Part shown: positions 25,649 to 34,054 of the stretch, piece after piece | Layout of the letters: every line of letters starts with the position of its first letter | Position numbering within the stretch: the first letter of the stretch is position 1 | Source of the DNA: CAVVFX01 sp963777595 | GTDB lineage: Bacteria > Acidobacteriota > Terriglobia > Bryobacterales > Bryobacteraceae | Direction of reading: 5' to 3' | Length of the DNA stretch: 64,000 nt | Assembly (NCBI GenBank): GCA_963777595.1 | Contig: CAVZRE010000046.1 | Coordinates: 1-64,000 of the forward strand | Made by a program: the position numbers and the translations under genes | Notes under the pieces: generated by a model | Seen by the model: the letters and a program-made list of their open reading frames with translations, nothing else | The model's database searches: none | What the model was told of the DNA's origin: nothing

Positions 25649-26785
25649 CTATCCCTCGTAGAATGCAGCGATGCGTTCGGCCACATAATCGATATCTTCC
25701 GCTTCCAATTCCGGATAAATCGGTAGCGCCAGAACCCGCCGCGTCAGCTCCTCGCTCACCGGGAAATCGCCTGCCTTGTACCCCAGGTACGAAAAACAAG
25801 CCTGAAGGTGAAGTGCCAGCGGATAGTAAATCTCCGAACCGATCTGGTTTTCCCCGAGCCATGCCCGCAACTCGTCGCGCCGGTCGCAGGTGATGACGAA
25901 CTGATTGTAAATGTGACGTGTCTGGTAAGGCGCCGGCTCGTGAACTTTGACCGGTACCCCATCCCGGGCAAACAGGCGCCTGTACTGTTCCGCATGCGAC
26001 TGTCGCGCTGCGGTCCAGCCATCCAGGTACTGTAGTTTTACATTCAGAACAGCAGCCTGGATCGAGTCGAGCCGCGAATTCACACCGACCCAATCATGAA
26101 AATACCGGCGCCTGGAGCCGTGCACCCGTAAGGCCGCCAGTTTTTCCGCTAGCTCCGGATGGTTGGTCGTCAGCAAACCGCCCTCCCCGAACGCGCCCAG
26201 ATTCTTGGTCGGATAAAAACTAAAGCAGCCGATATCGCCGAGTGAACCCGCCTGCCGGCCCAGGTAACTGGCTCCGATACTTTGGGCGGCATCTTCGATC
26301 ACCGGAAGGTTGCGTTCCCGCGCGGCGGCACAGAGCGGATCCATATCCGCGCAACCTCCGTAGAGATGCACGGGGAGGATGGCCCGAATGCCTTCGGTCG
26401 AATCCAGAAGTTCGACCGCTTGGCGGACGTCGATATTAAACGTATCGGGCTCAACGTCCACAAAGACCGGGATGGCGCCCAATTGAGCGATGGAACCGGC
26501 CGTGGCAAAGAAGGTGAACGGAACCGTCAGTACTTTATCGCCAGGCCCGACGCCGTAGGCCATCAAAGCCAGGGTGAGCGCGTCCGACCCCGAGGCGCAC
26601 CCTATGGCATGGCGAACCGAACAGTAGGACGCCATGGCTTGTTCGAATTTTTGGACAGTTGGGCCGAGGATCAGTTCCTGTGATTCGCAGATCCGGTCGA
26701 TTTCAGCCATCACTTCCTCGCGAATTTGAGCGAATTGAGAGCGAAGATCGAGAAGCGGTATCCGTCGCGCTAAAACGGTCGACAT
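25649..26785 (-). CDS. DegT/DnrJ/EryC1/StrS-family sugar aminotransferase
   Basis: The 378-residue PLP enzyme has the family start IPLLDLRSQFAQIREEV, the phosphate-binding GCASGSDALTLAL (62-74), Asp165 in VIEDAAQSIGA and the Schiff-base Lys194 in SFYPTKNLGAFGEGG. Such enzymes transfer an amino group from glutamate to a nucleotide-linked keto-sugar, giving a 3- or 4-amino sugar. The gene lies close to the acyl-building genes at 29.4-33.9 kb, so its amino sugar is a likely site for N-acylation. It converges on the SBBP gene with an 18-base gap. Confidence 0.93.
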   Translation of the reverse strand: MSTVLARRIPLLDLRSQFAQIREEVMAEIDRICESQELILGPTVQKFEQAMASYCSVRHAIGCASGSDALTLALMAYGVGPGDKVLTVPFTFFATAGSIAQLGAIPVFVDVEPDTFNIDVRQAVELLDSTEGIRAILPVHLYGGCADMDPLCAAARERNLPVIEDAAQSIGASYLGRQAGSLGDIGCFSFYPTKNLGAFGEGGLLTTNHPELAEKLAALRVHGSRRRYFHDWVGVNSRLDSIQAAVLNVKLQYLDGWTAARQSHAEQYRRLFARDGVPVKVHEPAPYQTRHIYNQFVITCDRRDELRAWLGENQIGSEIYYPLALHLQACFSYLGYKAGDFPVSEELTRRVLALPIYPELEAEDIDYVAERIAAFYEG

Positions 26786-26902
26786 GGGTTAGCTCAAGTT
26801 TAGCGTAGTGCCGATTTGAGACCGGTCTTTTGACAGCGGCGCCGGAGCGTTCCACCTCGCCTGTTATCCGGACCAAATCACCCTACCAGTTAAAATGGCA
26901 GC

Positions 26903-28162
26903 GTGCCAGAGAACCCTCGAGTTGCTTATTTAGTCAGCCGGTATCCAGCAACCAATCACACCTTCATCCTGCGTGAAATCGTGGCGCTCCGCTCTCTGGG
27001 ATTCGACCTTCGGGTGATCGCAATCCGCGGAGACGACCGGCCCTCGGAATCGCTCACCGCCGCGGAGAAACAGGAGCGGCGAAACACGATCACGGTCCTG
27101 CCTTTCAATCGACTCTTCCTGGCCGCTCATTTCCTTACGGCGCTCCGCACTCCTCACGGGTACCTTGCCGGATTATGGCTCGCCTGCAAAATGGGCGGTC
27201 TCAATGTCAGATCGATTCTTTATCATCTGATTTACTTCGCCGAAGCAGTGGTTGCCGGTCACGTGGCCCGGCAAGGCGGCTACCGTCATCTGCACTCGCA
27301 CTTCACTTCCACCGTGGCCCTCCTCGCGGCGAGGGTTTTCAATTTCGATCTCTCCATTACAATTCATGGTCCCGACGAATTCAGAGACGTCATTGCCTTC
27401 CGCATGCGGGAAAAGATTGCTCACTCTAAGTTCATCAGCACCATCAGTCACTATGCTCGCAGCCAGATCATGCTGGCTTCGGACCCGGCGGACTGGCGCA
27501 AGATAGAGGTCTGCCGGCTGGGAGTTGATCCTTCCGTCTTTACGCCACGGCATCCGGGTGACGGCGCGACCGACCTCCGGGTGATCTGTGTCGGCAGGCT
27601 TGCGCCCGTCAAGGCGCAACGGCTTCTTATCTCGGCATGTGCCAGGCTGATTTCGGCGGGCTGGAAGGTTCAGCTTCACTTGGTGGGCAGTGGTCCGGAT
27701 CTGAGTCCTCTCGAGGACTATGCCGCCGCAATGGGAATCAAGGAGCAGGTCCGATTCGAAGGCGGCCGTAACCAGGACGAAGTGATCGCTCTTTACGGGA
27801 TATCGGACGTGTTCGCTCTCGCCAGTTTTGCCGAAGGAGTGCCGGTCGTCCTCATGGAGGCCATGGCGATGGAAATCCCTTGCGTCGCTACCTGGGTGAA
27901 CGGCGTACCGGAGTTGATTCACGACCACGAAGAAGGCTTATTGGTAGCTCCCTCGGATGTGGAAGGACTAGCCAAAGCGATTGAAACCCTGTTGAAGAAT
28001 CCGGAGCTCCGCCGGCGGCTGGGCAGCGCAGGCCGGCAAAAGGTGCTGCGGGAATATAATCTGAGCGCCAATACCGCCTCGCTGGCCCAGGTGTTTCGAA
28101 AATATCAGTCTCCGGCTAAGACGGGCTCCTCGGCGAGCAGCACGGGCGCGGTCTTGCGATAG
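26903..28162 (+). CDS. Glycosyltransferase family 4 (WcaL/AmsK-like)
   Basis: The 419-residue protein starts at GTG. The N-domain opens RVAYLVSRYPATNHTFILREI, a feature of the colanic acid WcaL/AmsK branch, with HLHSHFTSTVALLAARVF and ITIHGPDEFRDV following. The C-domain has VICVGRLAPVKAQRLLI and SFAEGVPVVLMEAMAMEIPCVAT with the donor-site Glu. Its last 58 bases overlap the convergent flippase gene. It probably adds a hexose to the repeat unit. Confidence 0.92.
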   Translation: MPENPRVAYLVSRYPATNHTFILREIVALRSLGFDLRVIAIRGDDRPSESLTAAEKQERRNTITVLPFNRLFLAAHFLTALRTPHGYLAGLWLACKMGGLNVRSILYHLIYFAEAVVAGHVARQGGYRHLHSHFTSTVALLAARVFNFDLSITIHGPDEFRDVIAFRMREKIAHSKFISTISHYARSQIMLASDPADWRKIEVCRLGVDPSVFTPRHPGDGATDLRVICVGRLAPVKAQRLLISACARLISAGWKVQLHLVGSGPDLSPLEDYAAAMGIKEQVRFEGGRNQDEVIALYGISDVFALASFAEGVPVVLMEAMAMEIPCVATWVNGVPELIHDHEEGLLVAPSDVEGLAKAIETLLKNPELRRRLGSAGRQKVLREYNLSANTASLAQVFRKYQSPAKTGSSASSTGAVLR

Positions 28163-29394
28163 AAGAGAATACTGGAGGCAACGGAGAAGACGTCCGTCAA
28201 CGACGTGCTCAGGGCGATAGCCCGCGCCGGGCGCATGAACGGAACCAGCAGGAACACGAATACGAAATTGAGAACCACCATCCGTGTGATGATCTTGGAC
28301 CATTCCTTCTGATATCCGAATGCCAGCATGAAATAATTGCCGAAGCACATCCCGACGGCATGCAGGACGGGAGTAAAAGCCATGATCCGCAGCAGTATTC
28401 CGGTTTCGGCGTACTTCGGACCGTACAAAATCGAGACGGCCAAAGGAGCGAAGAAAAGCAGCCCCAGGGTGATGAGAAGAAAAGGCGCCGAAGTCCACAA
28501 TACCTGTCTGCGGAGGAAGCGCAAGGCATCCTGCGGCGATCTGGCGGCCAGTTTGCTCATATGCGGGTAAACCGCGCCCGTAATCGGATTGGCCAGAGAG
28601 CGTGCCGCGATAATCAGCCGCTGGGCGGCGCTGAGTAGTCCCACCTCCGCCGGCGACGCCATGGCGCCCACGATCATTGTATTGGTGGAAGACATGGCCG
28701 TCATGCTGGCCAAAGAAAGAAACACGGGCCAGCCCATAATAAAGGCTGCCCGCATATCCACCAGCGCCGGCCGGACGATCCGCACCTGAAGTTTCCCAAA
28801 GACGATGGTTAAACCGATAATCGCGGAGACCAGGAACCCGCCCGACTGCAGCGCCGCTACCAGCATGTAATCGGAGCTGCGTCGTACCAGGGCAAAGATC
28901 AGTATCACTGAGATCACTTTGGCGCCGTAGTCCGAATACGCGATAAAGCGCATTCTTTGCATCCCCTGCAGAAGCCAGTTGGGCGAAAAGCAGGATCCCA
29001 CGACCTGCAGAAAACTGACAAAGTACAGCGGCCAGTATGCGCGCAGTTTGGGAACCCCCATTACCACCGCAACCAGGGTAACGAAACAGACCGCCAGCAA
29101 GAATACTTTGCAGGCCATGATGGTGCTATAGCTTCTCGCGATCTTCTCGGGTTGATCCTGAACTATGGCGATCTCGCGGGTCCCCGTCACCGAAAAACCC
29201 CAGTCGGTCACCACCACGAAGTACACCACCAGCGCTGTCCCGAGCGCTGTCAAGCCGAAATTCGTAGGGCCCAGAACCCGGGTCAGGAAAGGCAGGGTGA
29301 CCAGCGGCAGCACGTAGCCACTGATCTGCACGCCGAACAGTATCAGCGTGTCTTTCGCCAACCTGTGGTTGAGGAGTTTTCTTAACATGAGCAC
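28105..29394 (-). CDS. Wzx-type oligosaccharide flippase (second copy)
   Basis: The 429-residue protein has 12 or so predicted helices and the polysaccharide-synthesis flippase pattern: ILFGVQISGYVLPLVTLPFLTRVLGPTNFG at the N-terminus, GLLSAAQRLIIAARSLANPITGAVYPHMSKL in the middle. It is of usual length and lacks the N-terminal extension of the copy at 12093. It would translocate a lipid-linked oligosaccharide. The gene lies downstream of the KAS III gene on the same strand (33-base gap) and overlaps the convergent GT4 gene at its 3' end. Confidence 0.92.
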   Translation of the reverse strand: MLMLRKLLNHRLAKDTLILFGVQISGYVLPLVTLPFLTRVLGPTNFGLTALGTALVVYFVVVTDWGFSVTGTREIAIVQDQPEKIARSYSTIMACKVFLLAVCFVTLVAVVMGVPKLRAYWPLYFVSFLQVVGSCFSPNWLLQGMQRMRFIAYSDYGAKVISVILIFALVRRSSDYMLVAALQSGGFLVSAIIGLTIVFGKLQVRIVRPALVDMRAAFIMGWPVFLSLASMTAMSSTNTMIVGAMASPAEVGLLSAAQRLIIAARSLANPITGAVYPHMSKLAARSPQDALRFLRRQVLWTSAPFLLITLGLLFFAPLAVSILYGPKYAETGILLRIMAFTPVLHAVGMCFGNYFMLAFGYQKEWSKIITRMVVLNFVFVFLLVPFMRPARAIALSTSLTDVFSVASSILFYRKTAPVLLAEEPVLAGD

Positions 29395-29427
29395 ACTGCG
29401 ACCGTATTTTCCTAGCTTACCGTCCGA

Positions 29428-30447
29428 TCAAATTTCGCGTAGAAGCGTGGCGCCCCAGGAGTACCCGACCCCGAATCCTACCAGCATCATCAGGGCGCCG
29501 GACGGCACACGCCCGGCATCCCGTATGTTTTTTAGTGCGATGGGGATGGTTGACGATACAGTATTGCCGCAATGACTCATCGAAATCACGAATTTTTCTT
29601 GCGGGATTTTCATCTTCTTGCGGAGATGCTCCAGCATGAATCGATTCGCCTGGTGGAAGATGAACAGGTCGATGGCATCCGCGCTCAACGCCGCTCGTCC
29701 GAGAAGCCGTTCCACGGCGCCCGGCACGGAGACCAGCGTGAAGTTGAAAATCTCGGCGCCGTCCATGAAAAGGTTGTCGGCGCTTCGAACATTCCCCTGC
29801 TCGTCCTGGGACGGAACGGCCGTTTGCTCATTGCGGGGCTGTCGAATCCCACCGGCGGGAACGATCAGGTTCCTGGCGCCTCGTCCGTCGGTGCCGTAAA
29901 CAAAGGGTCCAATATAAGGAGCTTCTGATTCCGTCGCGCGCACCAGCGTAGCGGATGCCGCATCGCCGAAGATGGTTCTTACGCTGCGATCGAGCGGGTG
30001 GATAAACTTGCTGTAGGTCTCCGCGGTGATCAGCAGCACATTCGATGCCTGGCCGGTCGCGATCAATCCCTCCGCTTGTCCCAGTCCATAGATATAGCCG
30101 GAGCAGCCCAGATTGAAGTCGTACGCTCCGGCCGTCGTCGGCACACCCAGACGATCCTGGATGAGACATGCGGTAGTCGGTAAGAAGTAGTCCGGACTCT
30201 GCGTGCAATAAATGATGAAATCGATGGCCGACGGCTCACAGGCTCCGGAGTCGAATAACTTACGGGCCGCATCGACCGCCAGATCCGACGCATACTCGTC
30301 CTGACCCGTGATATGCCTTTCTTGAATTCCTGTCTTTGATTCAATCTTTTCCACCGACCAGTCGGGAAACTCTCTTGCGAGATCTTGCGTGGTGACAACT
30401 TTCTGGGGGAGAGAGTACTCTATAGCAGCCACTGCGCCGTGTTTCAT
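29428..30447 (-). CDS. 3-oxoacyl-ACP synthase III (KAS III/FabH-like)
   Basis: The 339-residue thiolase-fold enzyme keeps the complete Cys-His-Asn triad: Cys115 in NLGCSGYIYGL, His265 in FHQANRFMLEHL and Asn295 in SHCGNTVSSTIP. It condenses an acyl-CoA with malonyl-ACP. It is not in a housekeeping fab cluster (no fabD, fabF or plsX nearby). It is divergent, with a 27-base gap, from a dedicated acyl carrier protein gene and sits beside a flippase, so it probably starts synthesis of a short acyl group used to decorate a sugar. Confidence 0.93.
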   Translation of the reverse strand: MKHGAVAAIEYSLPQKVVTTQDLAREFPDWSVEKIESKTGIQERHITGQDEYASDLAVDAARKLFDSGACEPSAIDFIIYCTQSPDYFLPTTACLIQDRLGVPTTAGAYDFNLGCSGYIYGLGQAEGLIATGQASNVLLITAETYSKFIHPLDRSVRTIFGDAASATLVRATESEAPYIGPFVYGTDGRGARNLIVPAGGIRQPRNEQTAVPSQDEQGNVRSADNLFMDGAEIFNFTLVSVPGAVERLLGRAALSADAIDLFIFHQANRFMLEHLRKKMKIPQEKFVISMSHCGNTVSSTIPIALKNIRDAGRVPSGALMMLVGFGVGYSWGATLLREI

Positions 30448-30474
30448 CGGTTGACCATCATGTTATTATAGATC

Positions 30475-30702
30475 GTGTCAAAGGCTCAATTTCTGGAGCA
30501 TCTTACCGAAATAATGGAGATTCCTTCGGGTTCCCTTACAGGTGACGAGAACTTGTCCGATCTGGAGGACTGGAACTCCATGGCCATGGTAAGTTTCATC
30601 GCGTTTGGCGATGAACACTTTCAAAAAACGCTCTCGCCTCGCCAGTTTGCCGCTTGCCAGACAGTCAACGATCTGGGTGGACTCGTAGGAGTGGCCGGTT
30701 AG
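30475..30702 (+). CDS. Acyl carrier protein of the acyl-decoration module
   Basis: The 75-residue protein (GTG start; a stop codon lies just upstream in frame) has the four-helix carrier pattern with the phosphopantetheine site Ser35 in DWNSMAMVSF. The usual DSL is replaced by NSM, as in many non-housekeeping carrier proteins. It is short, acidic and divergent from the KAS III gene. It would hold the growing acyl chain for the KAS III, ketoreductase and dehydratase encoded around it and hand it to the hexapeptide acyltransferase next door. Confidence 0.85.
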   Translation: MSKAQFLEHLTEIMEIPSGSLTGDENLSDLEDWNSMAMVSFIAFGDEHFQKTLSPRQFAACQTVNDLGGLVGVAG

Positions 30703-30766
30703 CGCCCGCAGCGCTGGGCCGTTCACGGCTCATTCCTGCCGGACCCGATAGGGTTGACTCAATCGT

Positions 30767-31564
30767 ATGAGCTTCGCCAATCGTTTTATTGTCAAAATCA
30801 GACGCGCTGAATCGCCGCTTTTTGACTTCCTTAAGAAACTGATTATCACCGCATTTAATCCAACCCTGCCGCCTCTCCCTAAATTATTCAAGCCTCCCCT
30901 CCGGCTGCTCTTCGAATTACATTTTCTGACGATCACGTTATGCCGGTCATTCATCACTCTCTGCTACCGGAATCCTCTTTTTCAGGGCCGCTGCGCGAGT
31001 TTCGGACGGAATGTCCAACTAGCGGGATTACCCTACGTCTGCGGACACGTCGAAATTCATATCGGTAATGATGTGGTCCTCGGCGGCAACGTCAAAATCC
31101 TATCCGGAGGCGGTGTGGATACGCCAAAACTGATCATCAAGGACCGCACCGCCGTCGGCTGGGGCACCACTATTGCCGTAAGTAAAGAAGTGATCATCGA
31201 AGAAGACGTGATTGTTTCTTATGACTGCCGCATCTCGGATTCCGACGGTCATCCCAAAGAGGCCGACCTGCGCGCCGCGCACGTTCGCCCAGACGTGAAG
31301 GACAGCAGGCCGGTCCACATTGGCAAATACGCCTTCATCGCAAATGGAACGCACATTTTGAAAGGCGTTACCATCGGCGAGGGCGCTATCATAGGCGCCA
31401 ATAGCGCGGTGATGAGCAACGTTCCCAGTTACTCCCTGGCTATCGGCAATCCCGCGGAGGTGCTGTTCCGAAATTACGGGCTTCCCAGTACCATGCGTAA
31501 AAAGAAGTTTGGGGAACGCAACGCCCAGGCATCAGCGCGCGGTGTAGCCGCCGTCGACAATTAA
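30767..31564 (+). CDS. Hexapeptide-repeat (left-handed beta-helix) acyltransferase
   Basis: The 265-residue protein has an N-terminal helical region with hydrophobic stretches (about 20-70). A left-handed beta-helix follows with hexapeptide repeats such as VEIHIGNDVVLGGNVKI, IIEEDVIVSYDCRI and VTIGEGAIIGANSAVMSNVP. The loop SDSDGHP supplies a candidate catalytic His. The family transfers acyl groups from CoA or ACP to sugar hydroxyls or amines. Its position between the carrier protein and the ketoreductase suggests it uses acyl-ACP. It overlaps the convergent SDR gene by 33 bases. Confidence 0.85.
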   Translation: MSFANRFIVKIRRAESPLFDFLKKLIITAFNPTLPPLPKLFKPPLRLLFELHFLTITLCRSFITLCYRNPLFQGRCASFGRNVQLAGLPYVCGHVEIHIGNDVVLGGNVKILSGGGVDTPKLIIKDRTAVGWGTTIAVSKEVIIEEDVIVSYDCRISDSDGHPKEADLRAAHVRPDVKDSRPVHIGKYAFIANGTHILKGVTIGEGAIIGANSAVMSNVPSYSLAIGNPAEVLFRNYGLPSTMRKKKFGERNAQASARGVAAVDN

Positions 31565-32302
31565 AGTAGTTCCCGTAATCCATCGGCCTGTGTCGGCCAG
31601 CAGGAACACAATGGCGTCTGCCACGTCCCGTGGTTTACCTAACCCCAAAGGGTGCATCTGGACAATGGCCTCATACTGTTCGGCAGTCAGTTTTTCCCGA
31701 AACCCGGCAGTCATTTCAGTCTCCACAAATCCCGGCGCGATACAGTTCACCCGCAGCCCTTCGGGAGCTAATTCCATGGCCGCCGACTTTGTGAACCCCA
31801 TTAGCGCCGCCTTGCTGGCGGAGTAGGCTCCAATGGCCGGCTGGCCGGCGATACCCGCAACGGAAGAAATCAGTACGATGCCCGCTCCTCGGGCCGAACA
31901 TCCCTTCTGCCGGAATCCGCTGACCAGCATGATGGCGCTGGTCACATTGGCCCGTGTCACTTCTTCTATGATTGCCGGGGAAATCATGCGCAAAGGAACT
32001 GCTTTATGGATGCCGGCGCAGTGCACCATTCCATGGAAGGGTCCGCTTGCAAGCGCAACCTTTTTGATCCAGCCGGGAATTGCGCCTGTATCGGTCAGAT
32101 CGAATTCCTCAATGCGGTGAGAGGAACCTTGCATCCGCTCGAGTGTCTCCTCCAAACGCGCACGATTCCTGCCCGCCAGGACAACGTTCGCCTCGAGTTC
32201 GCTCAGAAGAATTGCCGTCTCCCGTCCAATGCCGGACGACGCCCCAGTCACCAGAACAGTTCGTCCGGACATTGCCAGTGGATTCACGATCATGCGATAC
32301 AC
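31532..32302 (-). CDS. SDR-family 3-oxoacyl-ACP reductase (FabG-like)
   Basis: The 256-residue protein is a classical short-chain dehydrogenase: TGASSGIG (19-26) for the NAD(P) site, HCAG (94-97) in the usual NNAG place, the catalytic Ser in LISSVAG (146/147) and Tyr160-x3-Lys164 in YSASK. The C-terminus WITGTTLIVDGGYTAR is typical of FabG relatives. In this context it likely reduces a 3-ketoacyl-ACP to a 3-hydroxyacyl-ACP. A sugar-oxidoreductase role is the alternative. Confidence 0.88.
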   Translation of the reverse strand: MYRMIVNPLAMSGRTVLVTGASSGIGRETAILLSELEANVVLAGRNRARLEETLERMQGSSHRIEEFDLTDTGAIPGWIKKVALASGPFHGMVHCAGIHKAVPLRMISPAIIEEVTRANVTSAIMLVSGFRQKGCSARGAGIVLISSVAGIAGQPAIGAYSASKAALMGFTKSAAMELAPEGLRVNCIAPGFVETEMTAGFREKLTAEQYEAIVQMHPLGLGKPRDVADAIVFLLADTGRWITGTTLIVDGGYTAR

Positions 32303-32331
32303 ACCCTTTCAAAATTAGTAGTACTTGTGGA

Positions 32332-32348
32332 GTAGGCCTTTGGCCTGC
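32332..32348 (-). terminator. Short GC-rich hairpin between two co-directional genes
   Basis: AGGCC (32334-32338), loop TTT and GGCCT (32342-32346), extended by one G-C and one G-T pair on the outside, give a 7-pair stem with a 3-base loop. It lies between the MaoC-SDR gene and the downstream FabG-like gene. No T run follows on the minus strand, so it may be an attenuating hairpin or a dispersed repeat rather than a true terminator. Confidence 0.25.
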
Positions 32349-32386
32349 GTCTGCCGGCTTGCACCGCCAACCGGATCCAGATACCA

Positions 32387-33862
32387 CTACAACGCCAGCG
32401 ACGGCTGTTCGCTAGGCAACCCGCTTTGATGCTGCATTTGCCGGAGATGGCGTAGCATGACGATCTCAGAAGCCTCTATCTTGGCAGGCATGAATCCGTT
32501 GTTCTGATCCGTCAGCATGCGCGGCAATCTGGGCGCATACACGTACCAGGCCGGAAATCGTTTCGCCAGTTGCCTGCAGATCTCCTCCCCTGCCGCTTTG
32601 GCGGCGCAGTACTCCGCCATATAGGCGGGAGGTTCATCCAGAAAAACCGTGGAAGGATAGAACACCTGAATGCGCGGCAGGTCCTTCGCGACCACCAGCA
32701 AAGTATTGGCAAAATTGCCCCCATAATAACGGCAATATTCCTCAAATCGCGACTCCGAGAACACTACGGTTCTATCCGAGACGATATGCGGCGTAGCGAA
32801 GTAATAGAGGTGTGTAGGCGGCTGCGGGAGAGCGATCGGCGCGGCCTGATTGCAGTCAAACCGGACGGTTTCGCAACTTCCGCCGGCGGATTCGATCTCT
32901 GTCTTCACCGCCATGGCGTCCTGTTGGCCCCGGTAATAGGTGATCGTCACATGCGCGCCGCCCAGCGCCAGCAATTTTGCGGCAACTTCCCCCAACCCCC
33001 GGGAACCGCCGATCACCACGGCCCGCTGACCGGAAAATTCGTCTTCTTTCACCAGGCGTGCCAGTTCTTGAACCGCTGTCTGCCTGCAGGGCGGCGGCCG
33101 TAGAAAGGCTTTCAAGTCGCCGCTAAACCCGGGTCCCTCGACGGCGATACGCAACTCGCCGAGGCGTCCGGCACGGGCCACGCGATAATTGAGGCAGGGA
33201 AGGCCGGTGGCCTCTTTTGCGAAAGACAAATCCATCGCCGAATACAGTGAGTGGAGACCCGGACACTCCATACCCACCAATCTCGTGGTGGCCAATAGGG
33301 CGGCCAACTGGAAGGGCGGCAAAGCCGCACTCAGCTTCGGAAATAGACGGCACGCCTCCGCCGCGCAATGCGATAGCGGCAAACTTCCCATCGCCTGCGG
33401 AGCCGCGGCGGCGTCCAGCACCCGGCACTCGGCAGGCGGTTCCATGGGCGGCAGCGCCTCCGAATACAGAACAGTTGCGCCCATGCTGCCCCGGATCGAT
33501 GTCAATTCTGTTTCGCCGGACTGGATCCGCAAGGTGAACGGTCCCTCCTCGTTCAGCACATAAACGCGCACCGTCTCGCCTACCAGAACACCGCGCCTGA
33601 AATTCGCAGCCAGGCGCTCGAGCGCCCTGCCTCCGGGGCCGCTATCTCCGAGCCAGCTCTCTAAAGCCCAGCACAACAGGTGCACTCCATGGACTACCGG
33701 AGCGCCAAAAATCGTACGGCGCGCGGCGACCTCATCCATGTGCATCGGGTTGAAGTCCCCCGATACCACCGCAAATCTGCTTTGGTCGGCGGCCGTGAAA
33801 GTCCGTTCAGCCAGAAGCCTCATAAGTACCGGTTCGCCACCTTCATTCCTATATATCTCCAA
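32387..33862 (-). CDS. MaoC-like dehydratase fused to an SDR reductase
   Basis: The 491-residue protein joins two enzymes. Residues 1-135 are a MaoC-like hot-dog domain with the hydratase dyad Asp36/His41 (SGDFNPMHMD) and VVHGVHLLCWAL. Residues about 150-260 look like a degenerate second hot-dog. Residues 278-490 are an SDR domain with GGSRGLG (285-291), Ser404 in FYPST and Tyr418-x3-Lys422 (YCAAK). It could hydrate or dehydrate a 3-hydroxyacyl-ACP and reduce the product. The fusion is not a housekeeping fatty-acid enzyme. It belongs to the acyl module with KAS III, the carrier protein and the FabG-like SDR. Confidence 0.85.
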   Translation of the reverse strand: MEIYRNEGGEPVLMRLLAERTFTAADQSRFAVVSGDFNPMHMDEVAARRTIFGAPVVHGVHLLCWALESWLGDSGPGGRALERLAANFRRGVLVGETVRVYVLNEEGPFTLRIQSGETELTSIRGSMGATVLYSEALPPMEPPAECRVLDAAAAPQAMGSLPLSHCAAEACRLFPKLSAALPPFQLAALLATTRLVGMECPGLHSLYSAMDLSFAKEATGLPCLNYRVARAGRLGELRIAVEGPGFSGDLKAFLRPPPCRQTAVQELARLVKEDEFSGQRAVVIGGSRGLGEVAAKLLALGGAHVTITYYRGQQDAMAVKTEIESAGGSCETVRFDCNQAAPIALPQPPTHLYYFATPHIVSDRTVVFSESRFEEYCRYYGGNFANTLLVVAKDLPRIQVFYPSTVFLDEPPAYMAEYCAAKAAGEEICRQLAKRFPAWYVYAPRLPRMLTDQNNGFMPAKIEASEIVMLRHLRQMQHQSGLPSEQPSLAL

Positions 33863-34054
33863 ACATCAATAACTTAGAAATTGTCCTTGAAAAAATCACC
33901 TGGGTCACCTGTTATACATCGACTAGGAAGATCATAGATCCTCTAAGTCGAAAAACAATTGTGAAAGTGACAGCTTCGACAGCTTCAACCATAAACAAGA
34001 ATGCGGTAATTTTGCAAGCGTCCGCGAAGCGCGAAGAAACGAGATGTGTAAATT

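Noticed and set aside
26830..26869. TTGACA followed by TTATCC as a promoter for the GT4 gene at 26903
   Set aside because: The spacing is 28 bases, far from the 16-18 needed, and no better -10 is present.
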